Source of the DNA: Nitrospina sp.
Lineage (GTDB): Bacteria; Nitrospinota; Nitrospinia; Nitrospinales; VA-1
Length of the DNA stretch: 14,175 nucleotides
Reading direction: 5' to 3'
Assembly: GCA_018665625.1 (NCBI GenBank)
Contig: JABJCF010000548.1
Location: forward strand, 1-14,175
In this document: positions 7,166-14,175 of the stretch, in pieces
Layout of the letters: the number at the start of each line of letters is the position of its first letter
How positions within the stretch are numbered: position 1 is the first letter of the stretch
Translations under genes and position numbers: made by a program
Notes under the pieces: generated by a model
What the model was told of the DNA's origin: nothing
The model's input: the letters and a program-made list of their open reading frames with translations, nothing else
Databases searched by the model: none

Positions 7166-7194
7166 TCTATATAGATAAGATTCTATTTTATCAA
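7166..7194 (-). promoter_or_regulatory. Candidate promoter for the five-gene leftward cluster
   Basis: Read on the minus strand, TTGATA (7194-7189) is followed after exactly 17 bases by TATAGA (7171-7166). This is five of six matches to the -35 consensus and four of six to the -10. Transcription would begin near 7159, leaving a leader of about 27 bases to the ATG at 7132. The -10 box lies within a perfect 12-base palindrome, ATCTATATAGAT (7165-7176), which could be an operator or chance A+T symmetry. Confidence 0.45.
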
Positions 7195-7241
7195 AAAAGA
7201 TTCGTCTGTACCATGAAGGAAAACAAACTAAAACTCCACCA

Positions 7242-8423
7242 TTATTGACAAGCTTTAAAGGCCGATTCAAAGCCTGAGATAGAACCCTCCAGCACCGAAT
7301 CAGGCAGACAATAAGAAATGCGAATATAACCTGGGCAACCAAATCCGCGACCAGGAACTATAAGCACCTTTTTTTCTGCAAGCATTTTTGCAAATTCCAC
7401 TTCATCCTCAATGGGCGACTTTGGAAAAAAATAAAAGGCCCCTTGAGGCTTCACCACTTCGTAACCTATCCGAGTTAGCTCACCATATAAAAAATCCCGC
7501 TTTTTCTGGTACTGCTCCACATCCACCGTCACTCCTTGCACATTTTTTACGACGCGCTGGATCAAAGCAGGAGCATTCACAAAACCCAAAACTCGATTAG
7601 AAAAAATCAAACCCGCCATCAGGTTTCCAGCATCATTGCATTGGGGGTGCACCGCCACAAACCCAATCCGCTCTCCCGGCAACGCAATGTCTTTCGAATG
7701 CGAGGTAATATAAATACTGTCTTCATAAAACTCTAAAATGTTCGCAGCTTCGACCCCATCAAATGTGATTTTTTTATAAGGATCATCGGAAATCAAGTAC
7801 ACGGGCTTGCCGGATTGATCTGAATGCGCCTTCAAAACCTCCGCTAACTGCGCAAGCTCTTCTCGCGAATAAACCACTCCAGTAGGATTGTTAGGCGAAT
7901 TGATTATCACTGCCTTGGTTTTTTCATTGAGCGCATTTTTTAAGTTATCGAAATCGAGAGTAAAATCATCATGCGTTTCCACAGAAACTGCCTTGCCGCC
8001 GTGATTATCAGCATAAAACAGGTATTCAACAAAGTAGGGAGCAAATATTATGACTTCATCGCCAGCATCCAATAGAGTTTTGAGGGTGATATTCAGCCCT
8101 CCTGCAGCACCACAAACCATCACCAGATCATTAGCCGAAAGAGACACCTTACTTTCTGCAGAAAGTGTCTTGGCAACGGCTTCCCTCACATCCTGGAATC
8201 CCGCATTGGGCATATAACGGTGTAGCCCCGGCGATATATCTTTTGCCGCTTGCACCAGAGCCTCCTGCACTTCTGCTGGAGGTTCAATGACCGGATTTCC
8301 CAAGGAAAGATCAAATACATTTTCCTCGCCAAACTCTTGTTTCAGGCGAATTCCTTCTTCAAACATCTTCCTGATCCAGGAAGATTTTTCCATAAACCCG
8401 CTCACTTTATTTGATATAGCCAT
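7242..8423 (-). CDS. PLP-dependent aminotransferase, class I/II (aspartate aminotransferase-like)
   Basis: This 393-residue fold-type I aminotransferase transfers an amino group between an amino acid and a 2-oxo acid in the cytoplasm. The Schiff-base lysine is K244 in SHSKDIALPGERIG. N179 in SPNNPTG, D213 and Y216 in SDDPY contact the cofactor, and R368 in YIRIS binds the substrate carboxylate. The SDDPY variant and the KDIALPGER segment fit an AspB-like subgroup seen in clostridial and deltaproteobacterial genomes; aspartate is a likely but unproven substrate. The ATG at 8423 keeps the full N-terminal segment (EKSSWIRKMFEEG) typical of that subgroup, and TAGGT lies eight bases upstream. It is separated from the MoeB-like gene by 109 bases and is divergent from the ABC exporter. 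Confidence 0.93.
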   Translation of the reverse strand: MAISNKVSGFMEKSSWIRKMFEEGIRLKQEFGEENVFDLSLGNPVIEPPAEVQEALVQAAKDISPGLHRYMPNAGFQDVREAVAKTLSAESKVSLSANDLVMVCGAAGGLNITLKTLLDAGDEVIIFAPYFVEYLFYADNHGGKAVSVETHDDFTLDFDNLKNALNEKTKAVIINSPNNPTGVVYSREELAQLAEVLKAHSDQSGKPVYLISDDPYKKITFDGVEAANILEFYEDSIYITSHSKDIALPGERIGFVAVHPQCNDAGNLMAGLIFSNRVLGFVNAPALIQRVVKNVQGVTVDVEQYQKKRDFLYGELTRIGYEVVKPQGAFYFFPKSPIEDEVEFAKMLAEKKVLIVPGRGFGCPGYIRISYCLPDSVLEGSISGFESAFKACQ

Positions 8424-8551
8424 TCCTAAATACCTAATTAATTGAACCAGTAATAAATTTTTATAATAAACTTCCCATCCTTATCACAATCTGCGGTAAG
8501 GTTCAACGACACGCTAATTTATTATTAAGTAGTCTTCGTTCCTTTCGAGAT
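8424..8551. promoter_or_regulatory. Divergent promoter region between aminotransferase and ABC exporter
   Basis: This 128-base A+T-rich spacer must drive both flanking genes. On the plus strand a perfect TATAAT occurs at 8462-8467, with TTGAAC at 8442-8447, although the 14-base spacing is short. On the minus strand TTGTGA precedes TTATAA by 17 bases. The two candidates overlap around 8462-8467. An imperfect inverted repeat, CCTTATC...GGTAAGG, spans 8479-8501 and could be an operator. The ribosome site for the 8552 gene is weak (GAG three bases before ATG). Confidence 0.4.
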
Positions 8552-9223
8552 ATGGCTATTATAAAGTTTATTGATGTTTACAAGTCCTACCAAAATGGAG
8601 GAACTTCGGTCAATGCATTGCAGGGGGTGAACCTCAGTTTCGATGCAGGCGATTTTGTCACTATAATGGGCCCCAGTGGTGGTGGCAAAACCACCTTACT
8701 GAACTTACTTGCAGGGTTGGATCTACCCGATCGAGGGCAAATATTTTTACAGGAACGAAAAGTTTCTGATCTTTCCGACCACGACCTGACATTATTACGC
8801 AGAAAAGAAATTGGTTTTGTTTTCCAGTTCTTTAATCTGATGCCCACCCTGACGATCCTGGAAAATATAGAACTGCCGCTTCTTCTAGCTCATTCATCAA
8901 AAACACAAGGCTCCCGTGTGCAAACACTTCTGGAATATGTTGGGCTTTGGGATCGTGCCCAATCTTTTCCCGCAGAATTATCAGGTGGTGAGATGCAACG
9001 TGTAGCTATCGCCCGGGCATTAGTTCATCAACCTGTAATTTTATTGGCAGATGAGCCCACAGGAAACCTCGACTCGGAAAACGGACAAAAGATTATCGAA
9101 TTGATGAAACGCGCAGCAGTTGACTTTAATACGACAGTGATTCTCGTCACCCACAATCCCCAAATAGCCGCCTGCGGTAACAAGCATTTCGAAATCCGCG
9201 ATGGAAAACTAACCTCTATTTAA
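8552..9223 (+). CDS. ABC transporter ATP-binding protein, LolD/YbbA/MacB type
   Basis: This 223-residue cytoplasmic ATPase powers the membrane permease encoded immediately downstream. Walker A is GPSGGGKTT at 40-48, the Q loop is at Q92, the signature LSGGEMQR at 143-150, Walker B VILLADE with D167 and E168, and the switch histidine is H201 in VTHNP. Lysine 46 of Walker A is intact, although the loop reads GGGKTT rather than the usual GSGKST. Family-typical features are QFFNLMPTLT after the Q loop and DEPTGNLD after Walker B, both characteristic of the MacB/LolD/FtsE exporter group. The permease GTG starts two bases after its stop. By pairing with a large two-core permease, YbbA is the best comparison; LolD proper partners with LolC/LolE. 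Confidence 0.93.
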   Translation: MAIIKFIDVYKSYQNGGTSVNALQGVNLSFDAGDFVTIMGPSGGGKTTLLNLLAGLDLPDRGQIFLQERKVSDLSDHDLTLLRRKEIGFVFQFFNLMPTLTILENIELPLLLAHSSKTQGSRVQTLLEYVGLWDRAQSFPAELSGGEMQRVAIARALVHQPVILLADEPTGNLDSENGQKIIELMKRAAVDFNTTVILVTHNPQIAACGNKHFEIRDGKLTSI

Positions 9224-9225
9224 CC

Positions 9226-11802
9226 GTGAGCTTTCTTTACTATTTTAAAGACCTCTTCACAGCCCTCATTCTGCGTCCGTTAATTCGTGACCCATTTCGC
9301 ACCGCTATCACCATTTTTGGTGTCGCTGTTGGGGTGGCTGTTTTTTTAAGCATCCGACTTGCCAATGAGCAAACCATGATGTCTTTCACCGAAAGCGTTG
9401 ATCTGGTACTCGGTCGTGCTGATGCTGTCATTCGCTCTGAAGGTAGGGCCTTCGATGAAAACCATTTTGAAAAACTCCACGCCTTAAGAAAAGAAATTAA
9501 AGCTTATCCCGTTATCGAGGGCTATGGAATAGAATCTACCAGTGGTGAAGTTGTAGAAATCATCGGCACCGATCTTTTACAAGACAGCGGTATTCGAGAC
9601 TTTTCTCTCAAGACCATTGAAAAAGATTTGAAAGGCCTGCTGCCCCTCATAATGGACCCTGCAGGTGTGATTCTTCCTGAAAAATTTATCCCCGATGTCG
9701 CATTTGAGCCAGGCAGTTCCTTACAGTTTCTTATCAAAGGTAAAGAAAAACAACTCAAGGTAAACGCGGTACTAGAAAACAAAGGTATAGGCAAAGCTCT
9801 AAATGGCAATTTTGCCTTGATGGATATCGCTGCGGCACAAAATGTTTTCGAAAAATTAGGTCGCCTCGACCGCATTGACATACAGTTTTTGAAACCCACG
9901 AAATTCGATGTCATGCAAAAAAAGATTTCAGCTTTATTACCGGCACACCTTCAAGTTGAAAGACCACAGCGAAAAAACCAACAAGTAGAAAAAATGCTAC
10001 GAGCCTTCCAATACAACCTTACCGCCTTGAGTTTCGTTGCGCTGCTTGTTGCGCTCTATCTTATTTACAATATGATTGCGCTTTCAGTTGTGCGTCGACG
10101 AGTTGAAATAGGCACCTTGCGCGCCCTGGGAGCCACACCAACACTAATCGCTCTAATATTTTTTCTTGAAGCCGGGATCATCGGCGCTATAGGTTCTGTT
10201 TTGGGAATCGGCCTCGGATATTATTTTGCTCAATTTTCTCTGGATGCCATTTCTCTAACCGTCAACAACCTTTATGCACCCAGCTATGTCACCGAAATTG
10301 ATTTTCAATGGCAAGAAATGGGACCTTATTTTTTACTGGGAGTTGTATTGTCATTCATCTCAGCACTCATCCCTGCCTGGGATGCAGCTACAACACCGCC
10401 CACCTCGGTTATGCGACGTGGCAGTTATGATCTTAAGATTTTTCGCGGGAATCGAAAATTAAATATTTCCGCAGGAATTATTTTTATACTGGCCGGATTA
10501 TGCACACAACTTCCAGCTATCCAGCAATTCCCCTATTTCGGTTTCTTTTCAGTTTTCCTGATCATACTTGGCTTGTCCATGCTATCTCCTGCAGCCTTAT
10601 TATGGACCCGAGACCATTTTCACAACTTCTTCAAAAATAAAATGGGAGGAGAGGGTTTATTGGCCTGCATGAACCTTTCGCAAAATGTTGGGAGGAATGC
10701 CCTGGCCGTGTCTTCTCTGGCAATTGCATTTATGATGGTCATCAGCATGACCATCATGGTTCATAGCTTCAGGCAAACAGTAATCGTATGGATCGATCAG
10801 ACTTTGAAAGCGGATTTATTTGTGCGTGTGGCAGGGGGGCGCGACATTGATTACCAGCACACTTTGCCTTCCGATCCTGTTGAAAAACTAAAGTCGATTT
10901 CCGGAATTGCTGATATCGATCAGTTTCGCGCTATGGATATTTCATATAACAATCTCCCCGTCGTACTTGCCACCGGTGATTTTTCTGTATTGTCTGAATT
11001 CGGAAATTTGGTGATCAAGGCAGGAGCCCCGGCCGGAGAATTGGATAAGCACATGGTTAACAGTGATAGAGCCATTGTTTCAGAAGCCTTTTCTCTCAAA
11101 CACAAAGTTAGTGTAGGCGACCTATTAAATTTAAAAACTCCAAACGGCCCGGCAAATTTTAAAATTACTTCTATATATTTTGACTACTCCCGGGAACGTG
11201 GATACATCATCCTCGACCGTACCACCTTCTTAAAATATTATCGGGACAGCCAAATCAACAGTTTTGTAATTTATCTGAATGATAAATCCAGATTGAATGA
11301 AGTTCGAAAAGAAGTATTAAACACACTCAACCAACATCGACTCATCATTCGTTCAAATACCGAACTAAAAAAGCAGGTTCTGGAAGTGTTCGATAAAACT
11401 TTTGCTATTACCTACTCATTGGAAATCATCGCCATTCTAGTAGCCTTACTCGGACTGTTCAATACTCTCGTCTCTTTGATTCTGGAAAGGAAAAGGGAAA
11501 TAGGAATATTAAGGTTCATAGGTGCCTTTACCAACCAGATTAAACGTATGGTACTAATTGAGGCTGGCATTTTAGGGTTGATCGGTTCTGCAATGGGCTT
11601 GATGGCGGGAGTGGTTGTTTCTTATATATTAATATTTGTTATCAATAAACAGTCCTTTGGTTGGACAATACAGATTCACTTCCCTTATTTTTTCATTATC
11701 CTATTAGTCGCTTTTTCCTGGGGAGTTTCTGTTCTAGCAGGCCTCTACCCTGCCCGTCTGGCGCAACAACTGAATCCCAAGGAAGCGGTAAGGGTTGAAT
11801 GA
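9226..11802 (+). CDS. ABC exporter permease with two FtsX cores (YbbP-like)
   Basis: This 858-residue inner-membrane permease appears to contain ten transmembrane helices: one at about 27-45, an FtsX core at 268-288, 308-336 and 368-388, two linker helices at about 412-430 and 440-462, one at 492-515, and a second FtsX core at 727-752, 775-806 and 819-846. Two large periplasmic domains lie at about 46-260 and 520-720. Each core carries the coupling-loop motif: EIGTLRALGA near 297 and EIGILRFIGA near 759. This duplicated layout fits the YbbP family, where one polypeptide replaces a LolC/LolE-type pair. Such exporters move lipids, lipoproteins or hydrophobic compounds out of the inner membrane; the cargo is unknown. 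The GTG start is two bases after the ATPase stop, with no clear ribosome site, so translation is probably coupled. Confidence 0.92.
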   Translation: MSFLYYFKDLFTALILRPLIRDPFRTAITIFGVAVGVAVFLSIRLANEQTMMSFTESVDLVLGRADAVIRSEGRAFDENHFEKLHALRKEIKAYPVIEGYGIESTSGEVVEIIGTDLLQDSGIRDFSLKTIEKDLKGLLPLIMDPAGVILPEKFIPDVAFEPGSSLQFLIKGKEKQLKVNAVLENKGIGKALNGNFALMDIAAAQNVFEKLGRLDRIDIQFLKPTKFDVMQKKISALLPAHLQVERPQRKNQQVEKMLRAFQYNLTALSFVALLVALYLIYNMIALSVVRRRVEIGTLRALGATPTLIALIFFLEAGIIGAIGSVLGIGLGYYFAQFSLDAISLTVNNLYAPSYVTEIDFQWQEMGPYFLLGVVLSFISALIPAWDAATTPPTSVMRRGSYDLKIFRGNRKLNISAGIIFILAGLCTQLPAIQQFPYFGFFSVFLIILGLSMLSPAALLWTRDHFHNFFKNKMGGEGLLACMNLSQNVGRNALAVSSLAIAFMMVISMTIMVHSFRQTVIVWIDQTLKADLFVRVAGGRDIDYQHTLPSDPVEKLKSISGIADIDQFRAMDISYNNLPVVLATGDFSVLSEFGNLVIKAGAPAGELDKHMVNSDRAIVSEAFSLKHKVSVGDLLNLKTPNGPANFKITSIYFDYSRERGYIILDRTTFLKYYRDSQINSFVIYLNDKSRLNEVRKEVLNTLNQHRLIIRSNTELKKQVLEVFDKTFAITYSLEIIAILVALLGLFNTLVSLILERKREIGILRFIGAFTNQIKRMVLIEAGILGLIGSAMGLMAGVVVSYILIFVINKQSFGWTIQIHFPYFFIILLVAFSWGVSVLAGLYPARLAQQLNPKEAVRVE

Positions 11803-11837
11803 CCGGCTAGCCGCCGGTGGCAATGGGTCGAAACTTC

Positions 11838-11856
11838 TTGGGCGCCAATTATTTTT
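11838..11856 (+). terminator. Weak intrinsic terminator candidate after the permease gene
   Basis: A short hairpin, TTGG-GCG-CCAA (11838-11848), is followed by TTATTTTT (11849-11856). The stem is only four base pairs. A stronger GC-rich hairpin (ACCGGC/GCCGGT, 11802-11818, five-base loop) lies just upstream and overlaps the permease stop, but it has no T run. Position between convergent genes supports a termination role for one or both. Confidence 0.35.
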
Positions 11857-11891
11857 GCGCTTCTAGAATCAGGGAAAGCACAAAATGAAAT

Positions 11892-13625
11892 TCACACCCC
11901 TCTTATATCCAGCAATCTCAACTCGAGTTTTTCACGCCCGTTCCAGGAATTGAGGTGAAGCTCGTAGGCAATATCAAATTGCTCGGGAGCCGTATCAAGC
12001 GACTCAAAAATACTGGCAAAGTTAAAGGCAACCACCTCAATTTGCCCTCTTCCCTGAACAGCTCGAAAGCGAACATGATTTTTTTCCTTCCCAATATATT
12101 TCACTTCCTTAATTTTTATATTCTGGGATTGGAAAGAAGGAACTGGGTTTTCAGCACCAAAAGGTTCCAGCATAGAAATATTTTTATATAAAGTAAAATT
12201 GATTTGAGAAATATCTAACGTAGTATCAATTTTCACTTCAGGGATTAAATCTTCTTCTGACAAATGCCGATGCCCTACCGCATTCATAGCATCGCTGAAA
12301 GCTGCAACATTTTCTTCTTGGATACTTAGCCCCGCCGCATAAGCATGACCGCCAAATTGTATGAGATGAGAAGAACAATCGGTAAAAGCTTTGAACAGAT
12401 TAAATTTTGGAATGCTACGACCCGACCCTTTTCCAATTCCATCCTCTAATGCAATTAATACTGTGGGGCGATGATATTTATCCACAAATTTTGAAGCTGC
12501 AATGCCGATAACTCCAGGGTGAAAAATTTCTGATGCCAGTACAATCACCCTTTGGCTATCAACATCTATTTCATTTCGCATTAACGATTCCGCTTCCAGG
12601 AATGTTTCTTCCTGAATCTCTTTTCTCTCTTGATTGGTCTGCTCCAGTTCCTGCGCCAGAGCCTTGGCAACAGAAAGATCCGTAGTCGTGAGCAAATGCA
12701 ATCCACTATCAGCTTTGCCCAACCTGCCCGCCGCATTGAGCCTTGGGCCCAGGCCGAACCCCACCGAACGCGCGTCTACATTTCCCACAATGCCTGCTAC
12801 TTCTTTTAACGCTACCAATCCCGGTTTTGCAGAAGTCGATAACACGCCTAATCCATGCCGGGTTAAGATGTGGTTCTCGCCCGTCAAGGGTGCGACATCG
12901 GCAATGGTGCCCAAAGCAAATAAATCCAGATGTCGTTTCAAATTTGGAAGGTCTTCTTTTTTTCTTCCCACCGAATGCAAACCATTGCGAACTCCGATAG
13001 CCAACTTAAAAGCCAGACCCACCCCACTTAAAAATCGAAACGGATAATCACATTCCTTCCGGTGTGGATTCAATACTGCAATTGCCTGCGGCAAACCTTC
13101 TTCACCTACCTGATGATGGTCTGTGACAATAACATCGAGCCCCAACTCATTTGCAAGAGCGACTTCTTTAACACCTGTGATACCACAGTCTGCGGTGATC
13201 ATCAGGCTTGCACCTTGATCGCGAATTTTCCGCACCGCCTCTGAATTGAGACCATACCCCTCTGCCTGCCGTTCTGGAAGATAAGCGCTGACCTGGCAAT
13301 TCAGATCGCGAAAAAAATGTGTCAGGAAAGCTGCGGAAGTCACACCATCGACATCGTAATCACAAAAAACAGTAATGGATTCTTTATTCTCAATGGCCCG
13401 GATCACGCGCTCTACTGCCCGATCCATTCCTGCCATCAAAAAAGGGTCATGCAATTGCGTCAGGTCCGACGCCAGGAATTGGTCGGCCTGTTCTTTAGTT
13501 GAAACCCCACGGTTGACCAACAACACCGTTACCTCAATGGGTAAACTCAACTGCCGCGCCAAATCTGCAGCGCCTTCCAGGGAAACTTCTGCCAAGCACC
13601 ATTTCTTCTTTAAGAAAGAAAGCAT
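11892..13625 (-). CDS. recJ: Single-stranded-DNA-specific 5'-3' exonuclease RecJ
   Basis: This 577-residue DHH-superfamily nuclease degrades single-stranded DNA 5' to 3' in RecF-pathway recombination, mismatch repair and fork processing. Metal-binding motifs are in order: DYDVDG at 89-94, D146 in TADCG, DHH at 169-171, and D243 in GTIAD. The DHHA1 domain carries the GSGRS signature at about 400-404 and GGHAYAAG at 425-432. An OB-fold-like C-terminal domain spans about 459-577. Length matches bacterial RecJ (about 570-580). It begins seven bases after the rnhB stop, with no recognisable ribosome site, so expression is probably coupled to rnhB. It is convergent with the ABC permease gene. Confidence 0.96.
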   Translation of the reverse strand: MLSFLKKKWCLAEVSLEGAADLARQLSLPIEVTVLLVNRGVSTKEQADQFLASDLTQLHDPFLMAGMDRAVERVIRAIENKESITVFCDYDVDGVTSAAFLTHFFRDLNCQVSAYLPERQAEGYGLNSEAVRKIRDQGASLMITADCGITGVKEVALANELGLDVIVTDHHQVGEEGLPQAIAVLNPHRKECDYPFRFLSGVGLAFKLAIGVRNGLHSVGRKKEDLPNLKRHLDLFALGTIADVAPLTGENHILTRHGLGVLSTSAKPGLVALKEVAGIVGNVDARSVGFGLGPRLNAAGRLGKADSGLHLLTTTDLSVAKALAQELEQTNQERKEIQEETFLEAESLMRNEIDVDSQRVIVLASEIFHPGVIGIAASKFVDKYHRPTVLIALEDGIGKGSGRSIPKFNLFKAFTDCSSHLIQFGGHAYAAGLSIQEENVAAFSDAMNAVGHRHLSEEDLIPEVKIDTTLDISQINFTLYKNISMLEPFGAENPVPSFQSQNIKIKEVKYIGKEKNHVRFRAVQGRGQIEVVAFNFASIFESLDTAPEQFDIAYELHLNSWNGREKLELRLLDIRGV

Positions 13626-13632
13626 TTAATAA

Positions 13633-14175
13633 TTACCGATTAATATATTCTGCAACACCCTTAAAGGTAATGCGATGAATTGGGCAGGGGCCATGCTCTT
13701 GAATAAGGGTCCGGTGTAGCTTTGTCCCATAGCCTTTGTGACGATTAAATTCGTATTGTGGGTAGAGTTTATGATAATCATCCATAATTTTGTCGCGCGT
13801 TACTTTTGCGAGAATAGAAGCCGCTGCAATGGACATACTTTTTGAATCGCCTTTGACTATCGCCCACTGATCCAGTTTTGAATCAATTTTTTGATTGCCA
13901 TCAATGAGTAAAAGATCAGGCCCTGGGTTTAACTTGTCCACCGCCTGTTTCATAGCCAAACGTGCCGCCTGCAGAATGTTGATATCATCAATCACCGCAC
14001 GATCCACAACTGCCACGCCATAAGCGACGGCATTCTCCTGGATTTTGGGGAACAATTCTTCGCGTTTTTTGGAAGAAAGTTTTTTCGAGTCGTCCAAACC
14101 AACAATATCGATATTGGCCGAAAAGATGACAGCGGCAGCTACAACAGGGCCAGCGAGAGGTCCTCGTCCTGCTTC
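13633..14175 (-). CDS. rnhB: Ribonuclease HII, 5' end beyond the window
   Basis: RNase HII cuts RNA in RNA-DNA hybrids and removes single ribonucleotides from DNA. The reading frame is open to the right edge; 180 residues plus the stop are visible. The first visible residues, EAGRGPLAGPVVAAAV, are the family's N-terminal motif, whose preceding aspartate lies just outside. Other catalytic aspartates are in LLLIDG and VKGDSK, followed by the typical SIAAASILAKVTRD segment. An internal TTG at 14097 is not the start, because 26 conserved codons lie upstream of it. About the first 10-30 residues are missing. recJ follows after seven bases. Pairing RNase HII with RecJ suggests coordinated replication and repair housekeeping (inference). 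Confidence 0.95.
   Translation of the reverse strand, partial: EAGRGPLAGPVVAAAVIFSANIDIVGLDDSKKLSSKKREELFPKIQENAVAYGVAVVDRAVIDDINILQAARLAMKQAVDKLNPGPDLLLIDGNQKIDSKLDQWAIVKGDSKSMSIAAASILAKVTRDKIMDDYHKLYPQYEFNRHKGYGTKLHRTLIQEHGPCPIHRITFKGVAEYINR

Noticed and set aside
13633..14097. RNase HII starting at TTG 14097
   Set aside because: The frame stays open to the window edge and encodes the hallmark EAGRGPLAGP motif, so the gene is cut by the edge.

Overview
The window looks like chromosomal DNA from a Gram-negative bacterium of moderate G+C (mid-40s percent by eye). It carries mostly housekeeping and cell-envelope genes: a periplasmic HtrA-type protease, an ABC exporter of the Lol/Ybb type, an AlgC-type hexose-phosphate mutase, RecJ and RNase HII. 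The aminotransferase and the MEMO-family protein resemble versions common in deltaproteobacterial-grade and related marine lineages. This placement (for example Nitrospinota-like) is an inference from protein style only; no rRNA or other taxonomic marker is present.

Layout. Bases 1-482 hold a compact nested inverted repeat (about 11-98) and a leftward gene for a small four-helix membrane protein of unknown function. A 245-base divergent spacer follows. Next are two rightward genes: a 123-residue charged hypothetical protein (GTG start) and a MEMO-family protein, AmmeMemoRadiSam protein B. The conserved N-terminus of the MEMO protein reaches 33 codons upstream of its first conventional start codon, so initiation is probably at a rare codon such as ATT (1196).

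From 7132 leftward to 2020 runs a five-gene co-directional cluster: MoeB/ThiF-type adenylyltransferase with rhodanese domain, SDR oxidoreductase, HtrA-like protease, AlgC-like phosphomannomutase/phosphoglucomutase, and glyoxalase I-like VOC protein. Two junctions overlap (TAATG at SDR/HtrA and ATGA at PMM/VOC), which suggests co-transcription and translational coupling. The last gene overlaps the MEMO gene tail-to-tail by 4 bases. Upstream of the cluster, separated by a promoter-like spacer, is a leftward PLP-dependent aminotransferase (7242-8423).

Divergent from the aminotransferase is a rightward ABC exporter: a LolD/YbbA-type ATPase (8552-9223) followed 2 bases later by an 858-residue permease with two FtsX cores (9226-11802). 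A short convergent spacer with two hairpins separates it from the leftward rnhB-recJ pair. RNase HII continues past the right edge of the window, so it is partial at its 5' end. Only 7 bases separate it from recJ.

No tRNA, rRNA, CRISPR array, transposase, phage or defence module is visible. I do not see a convincing new multi-gene system. The most unusual items are the MEMO start site, the nested repeat at the left edge, the two uncharacterised small proteins, and the mixed-function five-gene cluster.
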